A DNA stretch of 64,000 bases from Protopterus annectens. Taxonomy: Eukaryota > Chordata > Ceratodontiformes > Protopteridae. Under the pieces are notes generated by a model. It searched no databases. It saw only the letters and a program-made list of their open reading frames with translations, and had not been told where the DNA came from. This document shows positions 22,267-33,955 of this stretch, one piece after another (the stretch's first letter is position 1; every line of letters begins with the position of its first letter). The translations under genes were made by a program, and so were the position numbers. Location: NCBI RefSeq assembly GCF_019279795.1, contig NC_056734.1, positions 5,359,869 through 5,423,868 of the forward strand, in the 5' to 3' direction.

Positions 22267-24843
22267 CCGAGGACAAATGAAGGAGTTATGGAAATGACCC
22301 CTAGTGGCCAATAAAACTACAGTTTCAAGTCAGTAACCACCTCTCCGGGGGCAGGAAGCTGCTCAATGTTAGTCACTCCCACTGATAAACACAGAGACCC
22401 TCCTTCAGCCCAAGCAAAAATGGCCTCACAGAAACTTTCAAACAGTTCAGGAACAGCAAGCCTGTAACTGAACTTTTTTAACTCTCAGAAAAGTGGGAAA
22501 AAGCAAGATTTTTTTTTTTGTTTTGTTTTTACAGAGATAGCAGAGGTTCACAAGTAATATCAAGTTATAACAGTGCAGTAAATGACCCCACACAAGAGTG
22601 CTAGGTCAAGGACAGAAAATATGCAAGTTAAGAAAAAACGATTTAAAATTAAGTGCAAACAGGAAATTCAGCAAACAGCTTTTGGTTGTGCTCTAAATAC
22701 AGCTACTAATACAGAAATCAAGTTTAACAAGCCAGAAAATGCTCAAGCTAGGCAGCTATGCAGAAAAACTTAGCAAATAAACAGAGAAAAATACTTAAAA
22801 TCTCAAAAGTGGCTCCTTCTTCTCTCAGCGTTTTTCCTCTTGGAGGGTGCTTCACCAACAGCCAACAAGCCTGAAAAGACGCTCAAACCACGAGGCAACT
22901 AGGTTTTAAGAGAGGAAGATGAAGGAGTTATGGAAATGACCCCTAGTGGCCAATAAAACTACAGTTTCAAGTCAGTAACCACCTCTCCGGGGCAGGGAAG
23001 CTGCTCAATGTTAGTCACTCCCACTGATAAACACAGAGACCCTCCTTCAGCCCAAGCAAAATGGCCTCACAGAAACTTTCAAACAGTTCAGGAACAGCAA
23101 GCCTGTAACTGAACTTTTTAACTCTCAGAAAAGTGGGAAAAAGCAAGATTTTTTTTTGTTTTGTTTTTACAGAGATAGCAGAGGTTCACAAGTAATATCA
23201 AGTTATAACAGTGCAGTAAATGACCCCACACAAGAGTGCTAGGTCAAGGACAGAAAATATGCAAGTTAAGAAAAAACGATTTAAAATTAAGTGCAAACAG
23301 GAAATTCAGCAAACAGCTTTTGGTTGTGCTCTAAATACAGCTACTAATACAGAAATCAAGTTTAACAAGCCAGAAAATGCTCAAGCTAGGCAGCTATGCA
23401 GAAAAACTTAGCAAATAAACAGAGAAAAATACTTAAAATCTCAAAAGTGGCTCCTTCTTCTCTCAGCGTTTTTCCTCTTGGAGGGTGCTTCACCAACAGC
23501 CAACAAGCCTGAAAAGACGCTCAAACCACGAGGCAACTAGGTTTTAAGAGAGGAAGATGAAGGAGTTATGGAAATGACCCCTAGTGGCCAATAAAACTAC
23601 AGTTTCAAGTCAGTAACCACCTCTCCGCCGGCCAGGGAAGCTGCTCAATGTTAGTCACTGCCCCTGATAAACACAGAGACCCTCCTCCAGCCCAAGCAAA
23701 ATGGCCTCACAGAAACTTTCAAACAGTTCAGGAACAGCAAGCCTGTAACTGAACTTTTTTAACTCTCAGAAAAGTGGGAAAAAAGCAAGATTTTTTTTTT
23801 GTTTTTGTTTTTACAGAGATAGCAGAGGTTCACAAGTAATATCAAGTTATAACAGTGCAGTAAATGACCCCACACAAGAGTGCTAGGTCAAGGACAGAAA
23901 ATATGCAAGTTTTAAGAAAAAACGATTTAAAATTAAGTGCAAACAGGAAATTCAGCAAACAGCTTTTGGTTGTGCTCTAAATACAGCTACTAATACAGAA
24001 ATCAAGTTTAACAAGCCAGAAAATGCTCAAGCTAGGCAGCTATGCAGAAAAACTTAGCAAATAAACAGAGAAAAAATACTTAAAATCTCAAAAGTGGCTC
24101 CCTTCTTCTCTCAGCGTTTTTCCTCTTGGAGGGTGCTTCACCAACAGCCAACAAGCCTGAAAAGACGCTCAAACCACGAGGCAACTAGGTTTTAAGAGAG
24201 GAAGATGAAGGAGTTATGGAAATGACCCCTAGTGGCCAATAAAACTACAGTTTCAAGTCAGTAACCACCTCTCCGGGGCAGGGAAGCTGCTCAATGTTAG
24301 TCACTCCCACTGATAAACACAGAGACCCTCCTTCAGCCCAAGCAAAATGGCCTCACAGAAACTTTCAAACAGTTCAGGAACAGCAAGCCTGTAACTGAAC
24401 TTTTTAACTCTCAGAAAAGTGGGAAAAAGCAAGATTTTTTTTTTTGTTTTGTTTTTACAGAGATAGCAGAGGTTCACAAGTAATATCAAGTTATAACAGT
24501 GCAGTAAATGACCCCACACAAGAGTGCTAGGTCAAGGACAGAAAATATGCAAGTTTTAAGAAAAAAACGATTTAAAATTAAGTGCAAACAGGAAATTCAG
24601 CAAACAGCTTTTGGTTGTGCTCTAAATACAGCTACTAATACAGAAATCAAGTTTAACAAGCCAGAAAATGCTCAAGCTAGGCAGCTATGCAGAAAAACTT
24701 AGCAAATAAACAGAGAAAAAATACTTAAAATCTCAAAAGTGGCTCCCTTCTTCTCTCAGCGTTTTTTCCTCTTGGAGGGTGCTTCACCAACAGCCAACAA
24801 GCCTGAAAAGACGCTCAAACCACGAGGCAACTAGGTTTTAAGA
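22267..24843 (-). repeat. Tandem array of four 640-bp monomers, probable CR1 5' UTR
   Basis: The anchor GAAGGAGTTATGGAAATGAC occurs at 22279, 22921, 23559 and 24207, giving periods of 642, 638 and 648 bp. The fourth unit stops at 24843, where DIRS sequence resumes. Units are near-identical; differences are mostly in homopolymer runs and a few bases. A further, diverged partial unit seems to precede the first (AATGACCCAAATTGGCCAAC at about 22217). Each unit carries a GCAAAATGGCCTC word (YY1-like core) and a conserved T-run. The open frame of 63-64 residues in three of the units is not supported as a gene. Confidence 0.85.
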
Positions 24844-26168
24844 GCTTGAGCTTGTAGATTCACTTGGTAGCTCAAGGCTGTGTTCCACAATGCCAAGGCT
24901 AGTCTGCAGAGGGGGTAAGAATGGGTACCCCCCTGTTTGTTTATGTACAACATGACCGTGGTGTTGTCCGTCTTTACCATTAGTTGTCCTGGAAGAACGT
25001 GGTCCTTGAAGGCTGTCAGAGCATTCTGTACAGCTAACATTTCCTTTTGATTTATGTGCAGGTGCATTTGACTTGGGTTCCATTTGCCCTGAATGCACCT
25101 CCCTGTCAGGTGAGCCCCCCATGCATAGTCTGATGCATCTGTTGTCAAGGTTTGGGTGGCAGGGGGTAGTGTGAATGGTAGTCCCTTGTTTTGGTGGCAG
25201 GCCTCTGCCCACCAAAGGAACTCTAGGCGTAGGCAAGATATGATAGGAATCATTGCTTCTAGATCCTGTGAATGTTGACACCATAGGCTTTTAAGATACC
25301 ATTGCAGTTTCCTCATATGCAGTCTTGCATATGGAATTAGAAGAATGCAGGAGGCCATGAATCCCAAGGCTTGCAGTATTTGCCTTGCAGATAACTGGGC
25401 TTTTGTGGCCATTTGTTTGAAGTAGGTTGTCAAAAGAATCCATTTCTCTGGCATGAGGAAAGCCATCTAGGAAGTTGTATTCAAGCTTGCTCCCAGGAAT
25501 ATAATTTGTTGACAGGGTACCATGTGTGATTTATTTTCATTTATGGTGTACCCCAGACAAGTCAATACCCTCTGAACAAAGGCCAGATGATTCAGAGGTA
25601 TGTCCTGGCTTTCTGCCTGAATTAGACAATCGTCCAGGTATGGGTATATTTGAATATTTCTTTGCCTGAAAAATGCAAGGACTGGAGCTAGGCACTTTGT
25701 GAATACCCTGGGTGCAGTAGATAAGCCAAAGGGCAGTGCAGAGAACCGATAGTGCATGTAGCCTGCTTTGAAGCATAGGTATCTTCTGCAAGATTCCCTG
25801 ATTGGGATGTGCAGGTATGCTTCTTTTAAGTCTAGTGTTGCCTGCCATGCATCTTTGCCTAACATAGGAAGCAGTTGGTGAAGAGTCAGCATCTTGAATT
25901 TTGGAATCACCAGAAAGGTATTTAGAGTAGAAAGGTCCAGGATAGGATGCCATGTATTGCCTTTTCTAGGTACCAAGAAAAGTCTTGAATAGAAACCTTG
26001 TCCCTTTTCCTCTTCTGGTACCAACTGAATAGCCCCCATGCTTAAAGGAGAGAGTACTTTATTTTGGGCCTCTGCCCACTGATTTGGGGGTATATCTAGC
26101 CACCTGCTTGGTGTTGGTAAGGTGTGGAAGTGAATCTGCATCCTTGGGACACTATATTTAAAACCCAT
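24831..26168 (-). pseudogene. Younger DIRS reverse transcriptase and RNase H (fossil)
   Basis: On the minus strand: WHPILDLSTLNTFLVIPKFK (RT fingers), DAWQATLDLKEAYLHIPI (motif A), LPFGLSTAPRVFTK (motif B), IQIYPYLDDCLIQA (YLDD, motif C), then an RNase H of the DIRS type with LTTDASDYAWGAHLTG (first catalytic Asp), INQKEMLAVQNAL (Glu) and LMVKTDNTTVMLYI (second Asp). This is the DIRS/Ngaro kind of RT with its joined RNase H. The reading is long in both halves, but the element is broken overall. Confidence 0.9.
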
Positions 26169-26256
26169 TTGTCCTGGGTAATGAGTTCCCAGTTTTTTGC
26201 ATGCAGACCAATCTTTCCGCCTAAAGGTGCATTCAGTTGGGAAGTGCTTGGAAATT

Positions 26257-27608
26257 TTAAAAGCAAGTCATTGCAACAGTTTTCCATAGGGGGGGGGTCT
26301 TACTACTCCCTGATTTGGGTGTGGAAACCCCCCACTGTTTAGTCTTGTGTGTCCCCTGGGACTGAAACCTGGGGTTTCTGCTGTGTCTGGATTTGGCTTG
26401 GGTAGACCTGGAAGGGGCTGGAAAGGACCAATTCTTAGAGGGCCAGTGCCTACTAAATCTAGGAGGCTGAATATTTAACAGTTTGCATAGATTTAGCTTA
26501 TCTTCCATCTTTTTAAGAGCTTCCTTAGCCTTGTTGCCAAACAGGTGGTCCTGATTTAAGGAAACATCCAGCAATTTAGCTTTAACATGATCAGGCAAAG
26601 ATTGCTCCTTAAGCCAAGCATGTCTTCTGAGCACAGACCCAGTAACAGCAGCCCTGCAAGAGGCCTCTAATTAAATCCTGTAATTCTTTATTTTTCACAC
26701 AAACAGGAATCAACATAATTTTCTGTTTAAGCAATCCAATAACATGTTGCTGATACTTTAACATATGAAACTGGCAGTTTAAAGCTCTAATGGCCAAGTG
26801 TAAACCTTCTTACCCCATCTATCCAGCACCCTGGAGTCTCTATCAGAAGGGGTAGGATTTTTAGCAGTAGAAGCCTTAATGCCCTTGGACCCCTGTGAAA
26901 TAGTCTCTAGATCCGCAATAAGATTTTTAAAAAGGAACTTGTGTGACTCAGGGATCCTGTAATACCTGTCAGGTTTTCTGGGAGCAGGAGGCAAGGAATC
27001 AGGGGCCAAATTAGATTCCGAAAAAGCATCATCAACAATGTTTAGTACAGGAGGAATTGCTAAAGGCCTATGCTGAGGCAGGGTAAAAAAATCCCTAAGC
27101 CTCTTTTTTTAATCAGAAAAATCCTGGCTTTCCCAGTGGAAATGCTCCCTTTGAGTATGTAAGGTTTCACCAAAAGAAAAATCCTCTGGATGGGAAGCAG
27201 AGGGAATAGAGTCCTCTGCATCAGAATCCTCAGAAGTAGATAAGGGCAAATCCAGATAATCAGAAGAATCAGAAAAAACAGAATCCTGGTCATAAGATTC
27301 ATAAACAACTTCAGTCCTAGGACTCTTAGAAGAGGGGGGGGGGGCTGGCTTCCCCTGATTAGAGTTATTAGATCTTCAGCCATTCTTATCATTTGTTTGT
27401 CTGGCATAGAGGCCTGAGTATGTGGTATGGGCGTCGTTTTTTTAGGCATGGTTCGAGATTTAGGCCTAAGTGAAGAAGGGGGTATCGGTTTAATATGCAA
27501 GTCCATAGGCCTGAATTCACCCTCAGAAGCCGGTGCCTGCACAGTGGCTCCAGACCCATCCAAGGTAGAGACATCCACAGGTTCCATAGTTGAAGCATCT
27601 TGCGGCAT
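26257..27608 (-). pseudogene. Younger DIRS gag-like ORF (fossil)
   Basis: Located just upstream of the RT on the minus strand. It holds a Ser/Pro-rich N-terminal half (27608-27060), a middle part with DRDSRVLDRWGKKVYTWP near 26.8 kb, a typical DIRS Gag-like phrase, and a C-terminal part (DVSLNQDHLFGNKAKEALKK, near 26.5 kb). Function inferred from position and these phrases only. The element is broken. Confidence 0.7.
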
Positions 27609-28319
27609 ACTGGACTCCGAATGGGTCTAAGTAGAGGCCTGCGAATCAGAAGTAGCTGGTATCAGGTGCTGCGAAAGCACCTCACTGAGTACCGGCGAAC
27701 TGGCGACTGGCTTAGGAGAAGCGTCGTCACCAGTTTTGGACCTTGGCGGCCTGTGTCTGTCTTTATCTTTGCATTTTTTCAGAATCCCGGTAGTTGAATG
27801 GCTAACTGACGACATTTCTGAATAATTAAACCAAGATCCGAATTATTTAGAGGCGTAAATATACCGATGATGGACAGTACGCTGATTAAATAAAGCACAA
27901 AACCGACATCAAGGTATGTCGTGTTCAGGGCCTAGGCAAGGAATACAGTACGAATGAAAATCTTTATGAGGTATTTGCTTTCCAAAAGTAATGCAATTAT
28001 TCGGTAAGGAGCAAGAAAAAGTTTCCCCAACGCGGTACTTAGCTTTAGTTGAAGACTTTGGTTCTGAAACTCGAAAATGAAAATTTCAGGAGTCAGCCGA
28101 CCGGCACTTGCAAACTGCTTCTGCTTCGGGCACCGCACAGCAAGAAAGACTGATAAAATGGCGTCTGCTGCATGCTTTATATCCCTGACGTCATGGAAGA
28201 TGAGACAGCAACTGACGCAGGACCCAAGACTTTGATAATCAGGCCGACTGAAGGCTACCTGCAAGCAGATAACACAAATGTAATGACTGCAACAGTGAAA
28301 CACAAAGAACATCTGATTA

Positions 28320-29660
28320 TGTGATCCAAACACACAAAGTCTAGTGTTGCCAGGAAACTTGAATGAAAAAGGAGGTAACAGGTTGTGAAGTGACAGCATT
28401 TTGAACTTTGGGACCATCACAAACAGTTTTAGGAAAGAAAGATCCAGAACTGGTCTCAAAGCATTTTCATTTATTGACACTAAAAAAAATCACTAAACAA
28501 AAACCTTTTCCCACCTAGGAAAGTGAAACTGGTTCTATCACTCACTGGGACAGCATGTGATGAAGGACAGGTAGAAATAGAGTCTGGTCTGATGGATAAG
28601 GAATTGCCACCTGGAATGGAGGAACGTCCTCCCACTCACCTGTAACCTTGATGAATGATCCTTAGAATCCATTTGTCTGAAACTATCTGTTGCCAAAAAG
28701 AAAAGTGGAGATTCAGACTTTCTGGAAGTGAAAAGGGGAGGCCAGGTTTGACCAGAGGGACAAGGTTCCTTAAATCTTCATTCTGACGTGGATTGTCTTT
28801 GGTTTTGGGGATTCCAGAATTCTTTTTGGAATCCCTTTACCATTTCTTCTTAAATGCCTATTTACATGCATTTTGTAACAGCTGTGTATTTTTATTATTT
28901 TTTGCCAAAATTGTTTGAGGGTTAGATAGTCCCTTAAAAATGTTGAAAAAGTGGGGCTAAAATCTCATCGTACTCATTTCATCATACTTTTTGATCACCT
29001 CTGCAGCAGGAGGAACAAAAACAATCTCTGTCCAAAGGTGAGTTTAGACTTTAACTTTCATCATCAGACAAGTTCTGAAAAAGCAGCTAGGCAGACCTCC
29101 TCAAAACCGTACCTGTGGTCACAGCCCTTGAAGTAGTATCAGCACAGTCATTCATACAGTGTAAACAAGGAGTAGTGAGGTGTACTACCAAGGAAACCAA
29201 ATTATTTAAATTGACAGCAAAGAGATCTAGTTTTAAAAAGTACAATATTGTCTACTGACAGTCCGTTAAAACGCAAACTCCTAGCTTTAAAATAATGTTC
29301 CTGAACAGAACTGTGTTATCAAGGACAGTGTTATCAAATAAATCTTTTTTTTTTTTTTTTTTTTAAAATGGAAGTTTTTTTTCTCCTCTCTAAACAGAAC
29401 TTAATCTTTACAGCAGAGGCACAGCACAAACCATCCGATCCTTGAAAGTCTTGTAGGTGTGTACTCTTTGGAAGAAGTAAAGGGCTTGGTGCCAAAACCT
29501 GTCTTTTTAGTCAGCTCAAGTTGATTGATGGTTTGAGCACATGGAAGTTGCCCTGTAGCTTTGGAAGCGGGATAGCTATTACTTCCTTGGCAGGATACAA
29601 CTATATATATATATAAATATATATACAGCTCAGGCTACTGTAGCAGTGCTCAGTACGATA
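28320..29660 (-). mobile_element. Older DIRS retrotransposon fossil, 5' part
   Basis: Next to the younger DIRS the minus strand reads ALRPVLDLSFLKLFVMVPKF and KMLSLHNLLPPF, the RT fingers of a second, more diverged DIRS. Further right is Gag-region sequence, and at about 29615-29660 an end (CAGGCTACTGTAGCAGTG) that is inverted relative to the outer end at 13.83-13.88 kb. Together with 13813-15938 it forms one older element that received the younger one. Broken and rearranged. Confidence 0.72.
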
Positions 29661-29886
29661 AACATTATGACTTAGTATATTTGGAGACATGAATGCGTTA
29701 GGGTGCAGTTTTCCCTGCAAAAAAGTTGTTTTATGATGTCTGTTCAATTGGATCTGTGCCTGCTTATTGTGTCTGTGTATGAGTTACCAACAAAATGCAA
29801 CAATGGAGCAAGAAAATTTGCCTTTTACTCCACTGTTGTATGAAATAAGTATATCTTGAGGTGGTGAGGGTACCAGGGGACTCACT
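29661..29886. other. Short unannotated spacer
   Basis: No feature seen between the older DIRS end and the Gypsy LTR. Confidence 0.4.
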
Positions 29887-30131
29887 TATCTGGTCAGGAT
29901 AAAACAGACGAACAAGCGTGGGTTCAGTTTATGCAGCTTTATTACACACAAACACATCAGGAAGGAGGTTTTGTGACTTAAACTTATAAAGAGACTGAAT
30001 ACCACACTCATACATGTTAACACTCTGGCTGTTCTCTCAAAATGGCACTGTTGCCTGCACATGCACACTATTTATATGCATGTGCTACATCTGGAAATGC
30101 TTCTTTAAAGGTACATGTGCTCTGTTCTACA
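29887..30131 (-). repeat. Gypsy LTR, 3' copy
   Basis: Shares with the right LTR the words CAGCTTTATTACA, TACATGTTAACACTC, GGCTGTTCTCTCAAAATGGC and CTATTTATATGCATGT. On the minus strand it starts TGTAGAACAGAG next to a purine tract. Confidence 0.85.
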
Positions 30132-30179
30132 TCCTCCCTCTTTAAAAAATAGATCATACATCAAATGACAGTACTCAAG

Positions 30180-30322
30180 GACACACAATTATACAGAAAT
30201 TATCTTTGACATGCAGTTATACAGAACTAATTCTTTGAGATGCAATTACACAAAATTAGACACATAAAATAGAACTAATTCTTTGAGATGCAATTACACA
30301 CAATTAGACACATATAAAACAA
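30180..30322. repeat. 48-bp tandem repeat inside the Gypsy fossil
   Basis: AGAACTAATTCTTTGAGATG begins at 30223 and again at 30271, and a third, diverged unit precedes them. Confidence 0.75.
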
Positions 30323-30568
30323 TCATGTCCAGGTTGCTGTGTATTTTACACTAGGTCTAGAAATACGACCTGATCATGTTAACATAAAAGTCAGAGTTAG
30401 CTCTAGCAATGGGGGCAGTTTTCAAGAAATGCTCAATTTTGGGGACAGCTGGGACAACATCACGTACGGGAATGGATACAGAGACATGTTCTTTGGTGTG
30501 AACATTGTCAGGGTTGCTCCGAGATCGAGTCTGTATCACAGGTACAATGCTGTGGTATTGCTTCTGAC

Positions 30569-30581
30569 ACAGGAAGAAGAT
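30569..30581. repeat. Target-site duplication of the Penelope-like element, left
   Basis: ACAGGAAGAAGAT is present here and again at 36164-36176, exactly flanking the Penelope-like insertion. Thirteen bases suits this element class. Confidence 0.85.
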
Positions 30582-30633
30582 ACAACAAAAAAAGAAGCTA
30601 GCACCTAGGACGAATGAAGAGAAATTTATTGAA

Positions 30634-30670
30634 ACTAGACCGGTTTCAGCACATAGCTTTCATCAGTAGT
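30634..30670 (-). ncRNA. Hammerhead ribozyme motif, 3' terminal copy
   Basis: On the minus strand the order is ACTA, CTGATGA, a short hairpin AAGC-TATGT-GCT, GAAA, CCGG, TC, TAGT. This is the type I hammerhead layout: stem I ACUA/UAGU, conserved CUGAUGA box, stem II, GAAA box, a very short stem III (ACC/GGU) and the GUC cleavage triplet. Penelope-like elements are known to carry such minimal hammerheads in their terminal repeats. This copy has one more A in the stem II entrance than the partner at 36.0 kb. Activity is not shown. Confidence 0.75.
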
Positions 30671-30881
30671 AAAATCACAGGCAGCAGGAAAAGACCTTGC
30701 AATAAATACCTGTTCCAATCTTAAATTTGACATAATTTCCTGTTTTGGAATGAAAACAAAATAATGTTATAAATATACAATGCTTGAATAATTGTTATAA
30801 TAACATGATAAAATAAACATGTAAATTGATAATTATTATACCGACAAATATATCAGGCACAAAAACAAAATAGAGGAAATA

Positions 30882-31342
30882 TTACAATTTGTCATTAAGT
30901 CCAGGAGAAAAAAGACCACCTAGTTTCGCTATCCATTTTCTTTCCTTGCTATTAAGTATATCATGCCATCCAGTTTTGAAGGATCCATTACCTGTAATAT
31001 TATCAATAATTGTAAATGAAAATTTGGCAGTAGGGTGATTCAATGTGTGTCTGTACAAGGCATTGGTAGCTCGGGCATTCCTGATGTCACCCATATGTTC
31101 AGACATTCTAACCCTAAATTGTCTGGATGTCTGGCCTTAGGCTTGGCAAGTACACATGGCGAGATAGACAACCCAATCCATACTGCAATTACCAAAACAG
31201 TGTATATTGTAAAGTTGTTCAGTATTCCTACTAGTGAAGGTTTTAGTTTTAAATACATACTTACAAAAAGTGCAGTGTCCACAAGGGTATGATCCAACCA
31301 GTTTATCCCCCATGAGAGAGTTTGTTGTTGATAAATTATCAT
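30882..31342 (-). pseudogene. Penelope GIY-YIG endonuclease domain
   Basis: The C-terminal endonuclease nicks target DNA during insertion. The minus strand encodes pieces such as SEHMGDIRNARATNALYRH and FSFTIIDNITGN, the GIY-YIG C-terminal part. In the inverted copy at 35.38-35.66 kb the same domain shows a CGHCTFC zinc-binding motif ahead of VVYLAMC and AFYVGQTSRQFR (the GIY and YIG positions). The Cys motif before GIY-YIG suggests the Neptune branch. Not intact in one frame here. Confidence 0.8.
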
Positions 31343-31587
31343 CCCGAAATGTGTTTTTTTTTATAGTGAGAAAAGTAAGACCCTAAGGTCTTACCTTTTC
31401 TATATGAGAATGAACACCTGTCCCCCAGGTGGTCCTCCAACTGTGAATGAGTTTTAAGGATGTTCCAATGCTTGTCCACAATGTCCAAAAGGTACACTGT
31501 GTTCCTTCTGTATGTAGTCACAAGCCTCAGAGTGTCATGATTATTCTGCTTTGGATGTGGTTGATATTGTAATAATGTATCCCTGGA

Positions 31588-33072
31588 TCAGTTTTTATAC
31601 CATTGTATGGTAGAACTAATATTATGTTTAGCATATCCCCTTGCTAAAAATCTATTAGCTAAATCATCGTGGTGTTGTTTCAGATCCTGTTGAGAAGAGC
31701 AAATCCTTTTAAGGCACAAAAACTGAGATTTGGGAATATTATTGATTGTATGCTTAGGATGGAGATTGCTGGCATGTAACAAGGTGTTGTATTCAGAAAA
31801 TTTACGATATACAGTAGTTCTTAATGTATTATCAGGCTGGCGCTGTAAAAGCACATCAAGAAAATGAATTTCATTTTGATGGTAATCAACAGTAAACTCA
31901 GCGCCCCATATATTTCCATTTAGATGTTCTACAAACCCATCCAAATATTGACTACCTCCTTTCCAAACCAGCCAACAGTCATCTAGGTATCTTCTCCAAA
32001 TGACAATTTCAGGCATATATAAATTATGAAGTTCATCATAAATAATATGCTCCTCTACATATCCCATATAGAGGTCAGCATAAATTGGGGCGAAAGAAGC
32101 CCCCATTGCTGTGCCCTGTATCTGCCAATAGCAATGCTGTTGGAAATAGAAAACGTTTTTAGTGAGGATGTGTTCAGCCATGCAAATAAGTAAGGTGTTA
32201 AAACCTGGACGATAGATATTAGCTTTATTCAACCAGAATTCAATTGCAACTAATCCTGCCCAATGCAGAATGCTAGTGTATAATGATTTAACATCAAGGG
32301 TACACATTAGCCAATGTGGTTCTAATTGGGAATCTGAAACAATTTGCAAAAATTCAGTGGTATCCTTGAGTCTAGCTCTAATAAATGGCAGAAGTGGTTT
32401 GAGTTTGTCCGTGAGGAATGCTGACAAAGGTTCTGTGAGGGACCCAATCCCTGAAACTATAGGTCTACCGGGTGGTTGATGAGAAGATTTATGAATCTTT
32501 GGTAATAAATATAAATATTGTTTGGCAGGATCAATGACTGTTAAATGTGATTTAGTATTAGCACTAATAATACCTTCCTCAACTGCATCCTGTAGAAAAT
32601 CATCAATTTCTTTTTTAAAATTAGGAGTAGGGTCTGTGGGCATCCTCATGTAATGATGGGGTTTAGACAGCTGTCAATTTCCCTCTTCCCAATAATAATC
32701 GGAGGCCATGACGACCACCGCACCACCCTTATCAGCAGGGAGAATAACAATATTGGTATTATTACTAAGATCCCTGAGGGTCTGTTGTTCCACTTTTGAT
32801 AAGTTATGTTTAGTAATGTTTTCGGAGCTCAAATGAAAATGTAGATCTTTGATGACCGCTTGCTGAAAAATGGCCACATGTTTATCCAAGGGTGGATTAA
32901 AGTTAGACCGATGGAATCTAAATTCAAAAGATCTTTGAGACTGATCATGTTGATCCTGTTGTTCAAAAAACAATTTAAGATTAATTTTTCTGCAAAATGC
33001 TATAATATCAGAAACAAAATTACTCTCATCAACAAAAAAGCCAGGGATGAATCCAAGACATTTATTAAGCAA
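31588..33072 (-). pseudogene. Penelope reverse transcriptase
   Basis: The enzyme copies the element RNA into DNA. The upstream frame (33072-32674) has ILPADKGGAVVVM, the Penelope-specific DKG block. The 353-residue frame (32649-31588) then carries, with positions from its first Met: LPKIHK (49-54), GRPIVSG (61-67), DVKSLYTSI (119-127, motif A), QGTAMGASFAPIYADLYMG (178-196, motif B) and RRYLDDCWLVW (219-229, motif C with the YLDD catalytic pair). This order and the LPKIHK/DKG words are specific to Penelope-like RTs and unlike LINE or LTR RTs. The two frames are out of register, so the copy is not intact. An N-terminal part continues to the right at 33.2-33.96 kb. Confidence 0.9.
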
Positions 33073-33211
33073 TGCTTGTTCATTAGATGTTAAAACATAT
33101 TGAGAAATATTGTGTACATTAGTACATTGAGAATCTATTTCACTATTGATTGGAAAAGGTCCTCGAGACTTTTTACCCTTGTGTTTACGTCCTCCCCTGC
33201 GTTTCCTACCC

Positions 33212-33955
33212 CTAAAGTGTGTTCAGATACACGTCCCCTTTTGGAATCTGGGAATCACCAATATGTATAGATTCTGTGTCCGTGGTGGAGGACTCCTCAC
33301 CGGAGGTGGTGTTTAGAGAGACACCTTTTTTCAGTATGGATCTTGGTCTCTTCTTACGAATATGGGTGGCATTCTTAGTACCATCGGCAAATCTTACTCC
33401 TTTATGCGACTCAAACTGTCTACCTCTATCGTAATCCTCCATATCCCTGGAGAACTTATGCAGCTTTTTAGCCTTTAAATTATTCTCAAAACTAATAAGT
33501 TCCTTTGACAGTTTACTCAAGCTATCTTTAAAACTAGTCTGTTCTTCAAACTGTTTCAAATCATTACATATTTTTTCAACTTCACCAATATTAGCCTGAA
33601 CTGTTCTTTCATAAAAGGATGCCAATATGTTAAAAGACATAGATGCCTCCTGCTGGGCTTGATGCCAATCTTTAAGTAGAGTGCCATCAGGTGTATTAAC
33701 CTGTGGCTGTACTTTAGACCTGAGACAGCTAGGGGTTATATTTTGGTTTTGATAGGCTTTAAACAGTTTCAAATGCCAAATATTAGTCCGTAAGGTTTTA
33801 ATTTTTTTGCCCAGTTGGGTAAATAACAAATTGCAACCGTCAACTGGATCCAAGTGGCAACTTTCTGTAGAGCCAACATGCATTGCTCTAATACCAAAAA
33901 CCTGAATGTCATCCTTATCAGCGCAAAGTCCAGAAAGTAATTTATGAAGATCCAT
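33212..33955 (-). pseudogene. Penelope ORF, N-terminal part
   Basis: A 247-residue frame directly upstream of the RT. It is rich in charged residues with a predicted coiled-coil-like run (KEELISFENNLKAKKLHKF-like, about residues 140-165) and a basic segment (KKRPRSILKKG, near residues 207-217). It starts at the Met at 33955 (MDLHKLLSGLCADKDDI). Penelope elements often carry a poorly conserved N-terminal region of this kind whose role is unknown. Broken relative to the RT. Confidence 0.6.

Larger units (their letters stand above)
17940..24843 (-). mobile_element. CR1-clade LINE, copy 1, nearly full length, inserted in the younger DIRS
   Basis: Orientation is minus. The 3' end is at about 17940, where the strand reads CCTAGTATGAACC followed by two more ATGAACCT units, a short CR1-style 3' repeat tail. 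ORF2 (endonuclease plus RT) lies at about 20816-18290, ORF1 at about 21827-20870, and a leader with tandem monomers reaches to 24843, where DIRS sequence resumes. Coding regions are in several frames with stops, so the copy is inactive, but the monomers are nearly identical to one another, which argues for fairly recent activity. No target duplication could be assigned with confidence. Four other more or less similar copies lie at 53.8, 58.2, 61.2 and 63.4 kb. Confidence 0.85.
15939..28316 (-). mobile_element. Younger DIRS retrotransposon fossil (whole extent, with nested CR1)
   Basis: About 12.4 kb end to end, of which about 6.9 kb is a nested LINE. Read on the minus strand the parts are: 5' terminal repeat (about 28140-28316), gag-like ORF, reverse transcriptase, RNase H, the interrupted region after RNase H, tyrosine recombinase, internal complementary region and 3' terminal repeat. 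It retains all expected parts of the family but is broken in more than one place. DIRS elements integrate through a tyrosine recombinase and leave no target duplication, and none is seen. It is less diverged than the DIRS it sits in, so it is younger. Confidence 0.88.

Noticed and set aside
22582-24702. Repeated 63-64 residue plus-strand frame (MTPHKSARSRTENMQV...) in three of the tandem monomers
   Set aside because: It is antisense to the LINE leader that contains it, has no family motif, and the repetition follows from the tandem DNA itself. One of the four units lacks it.
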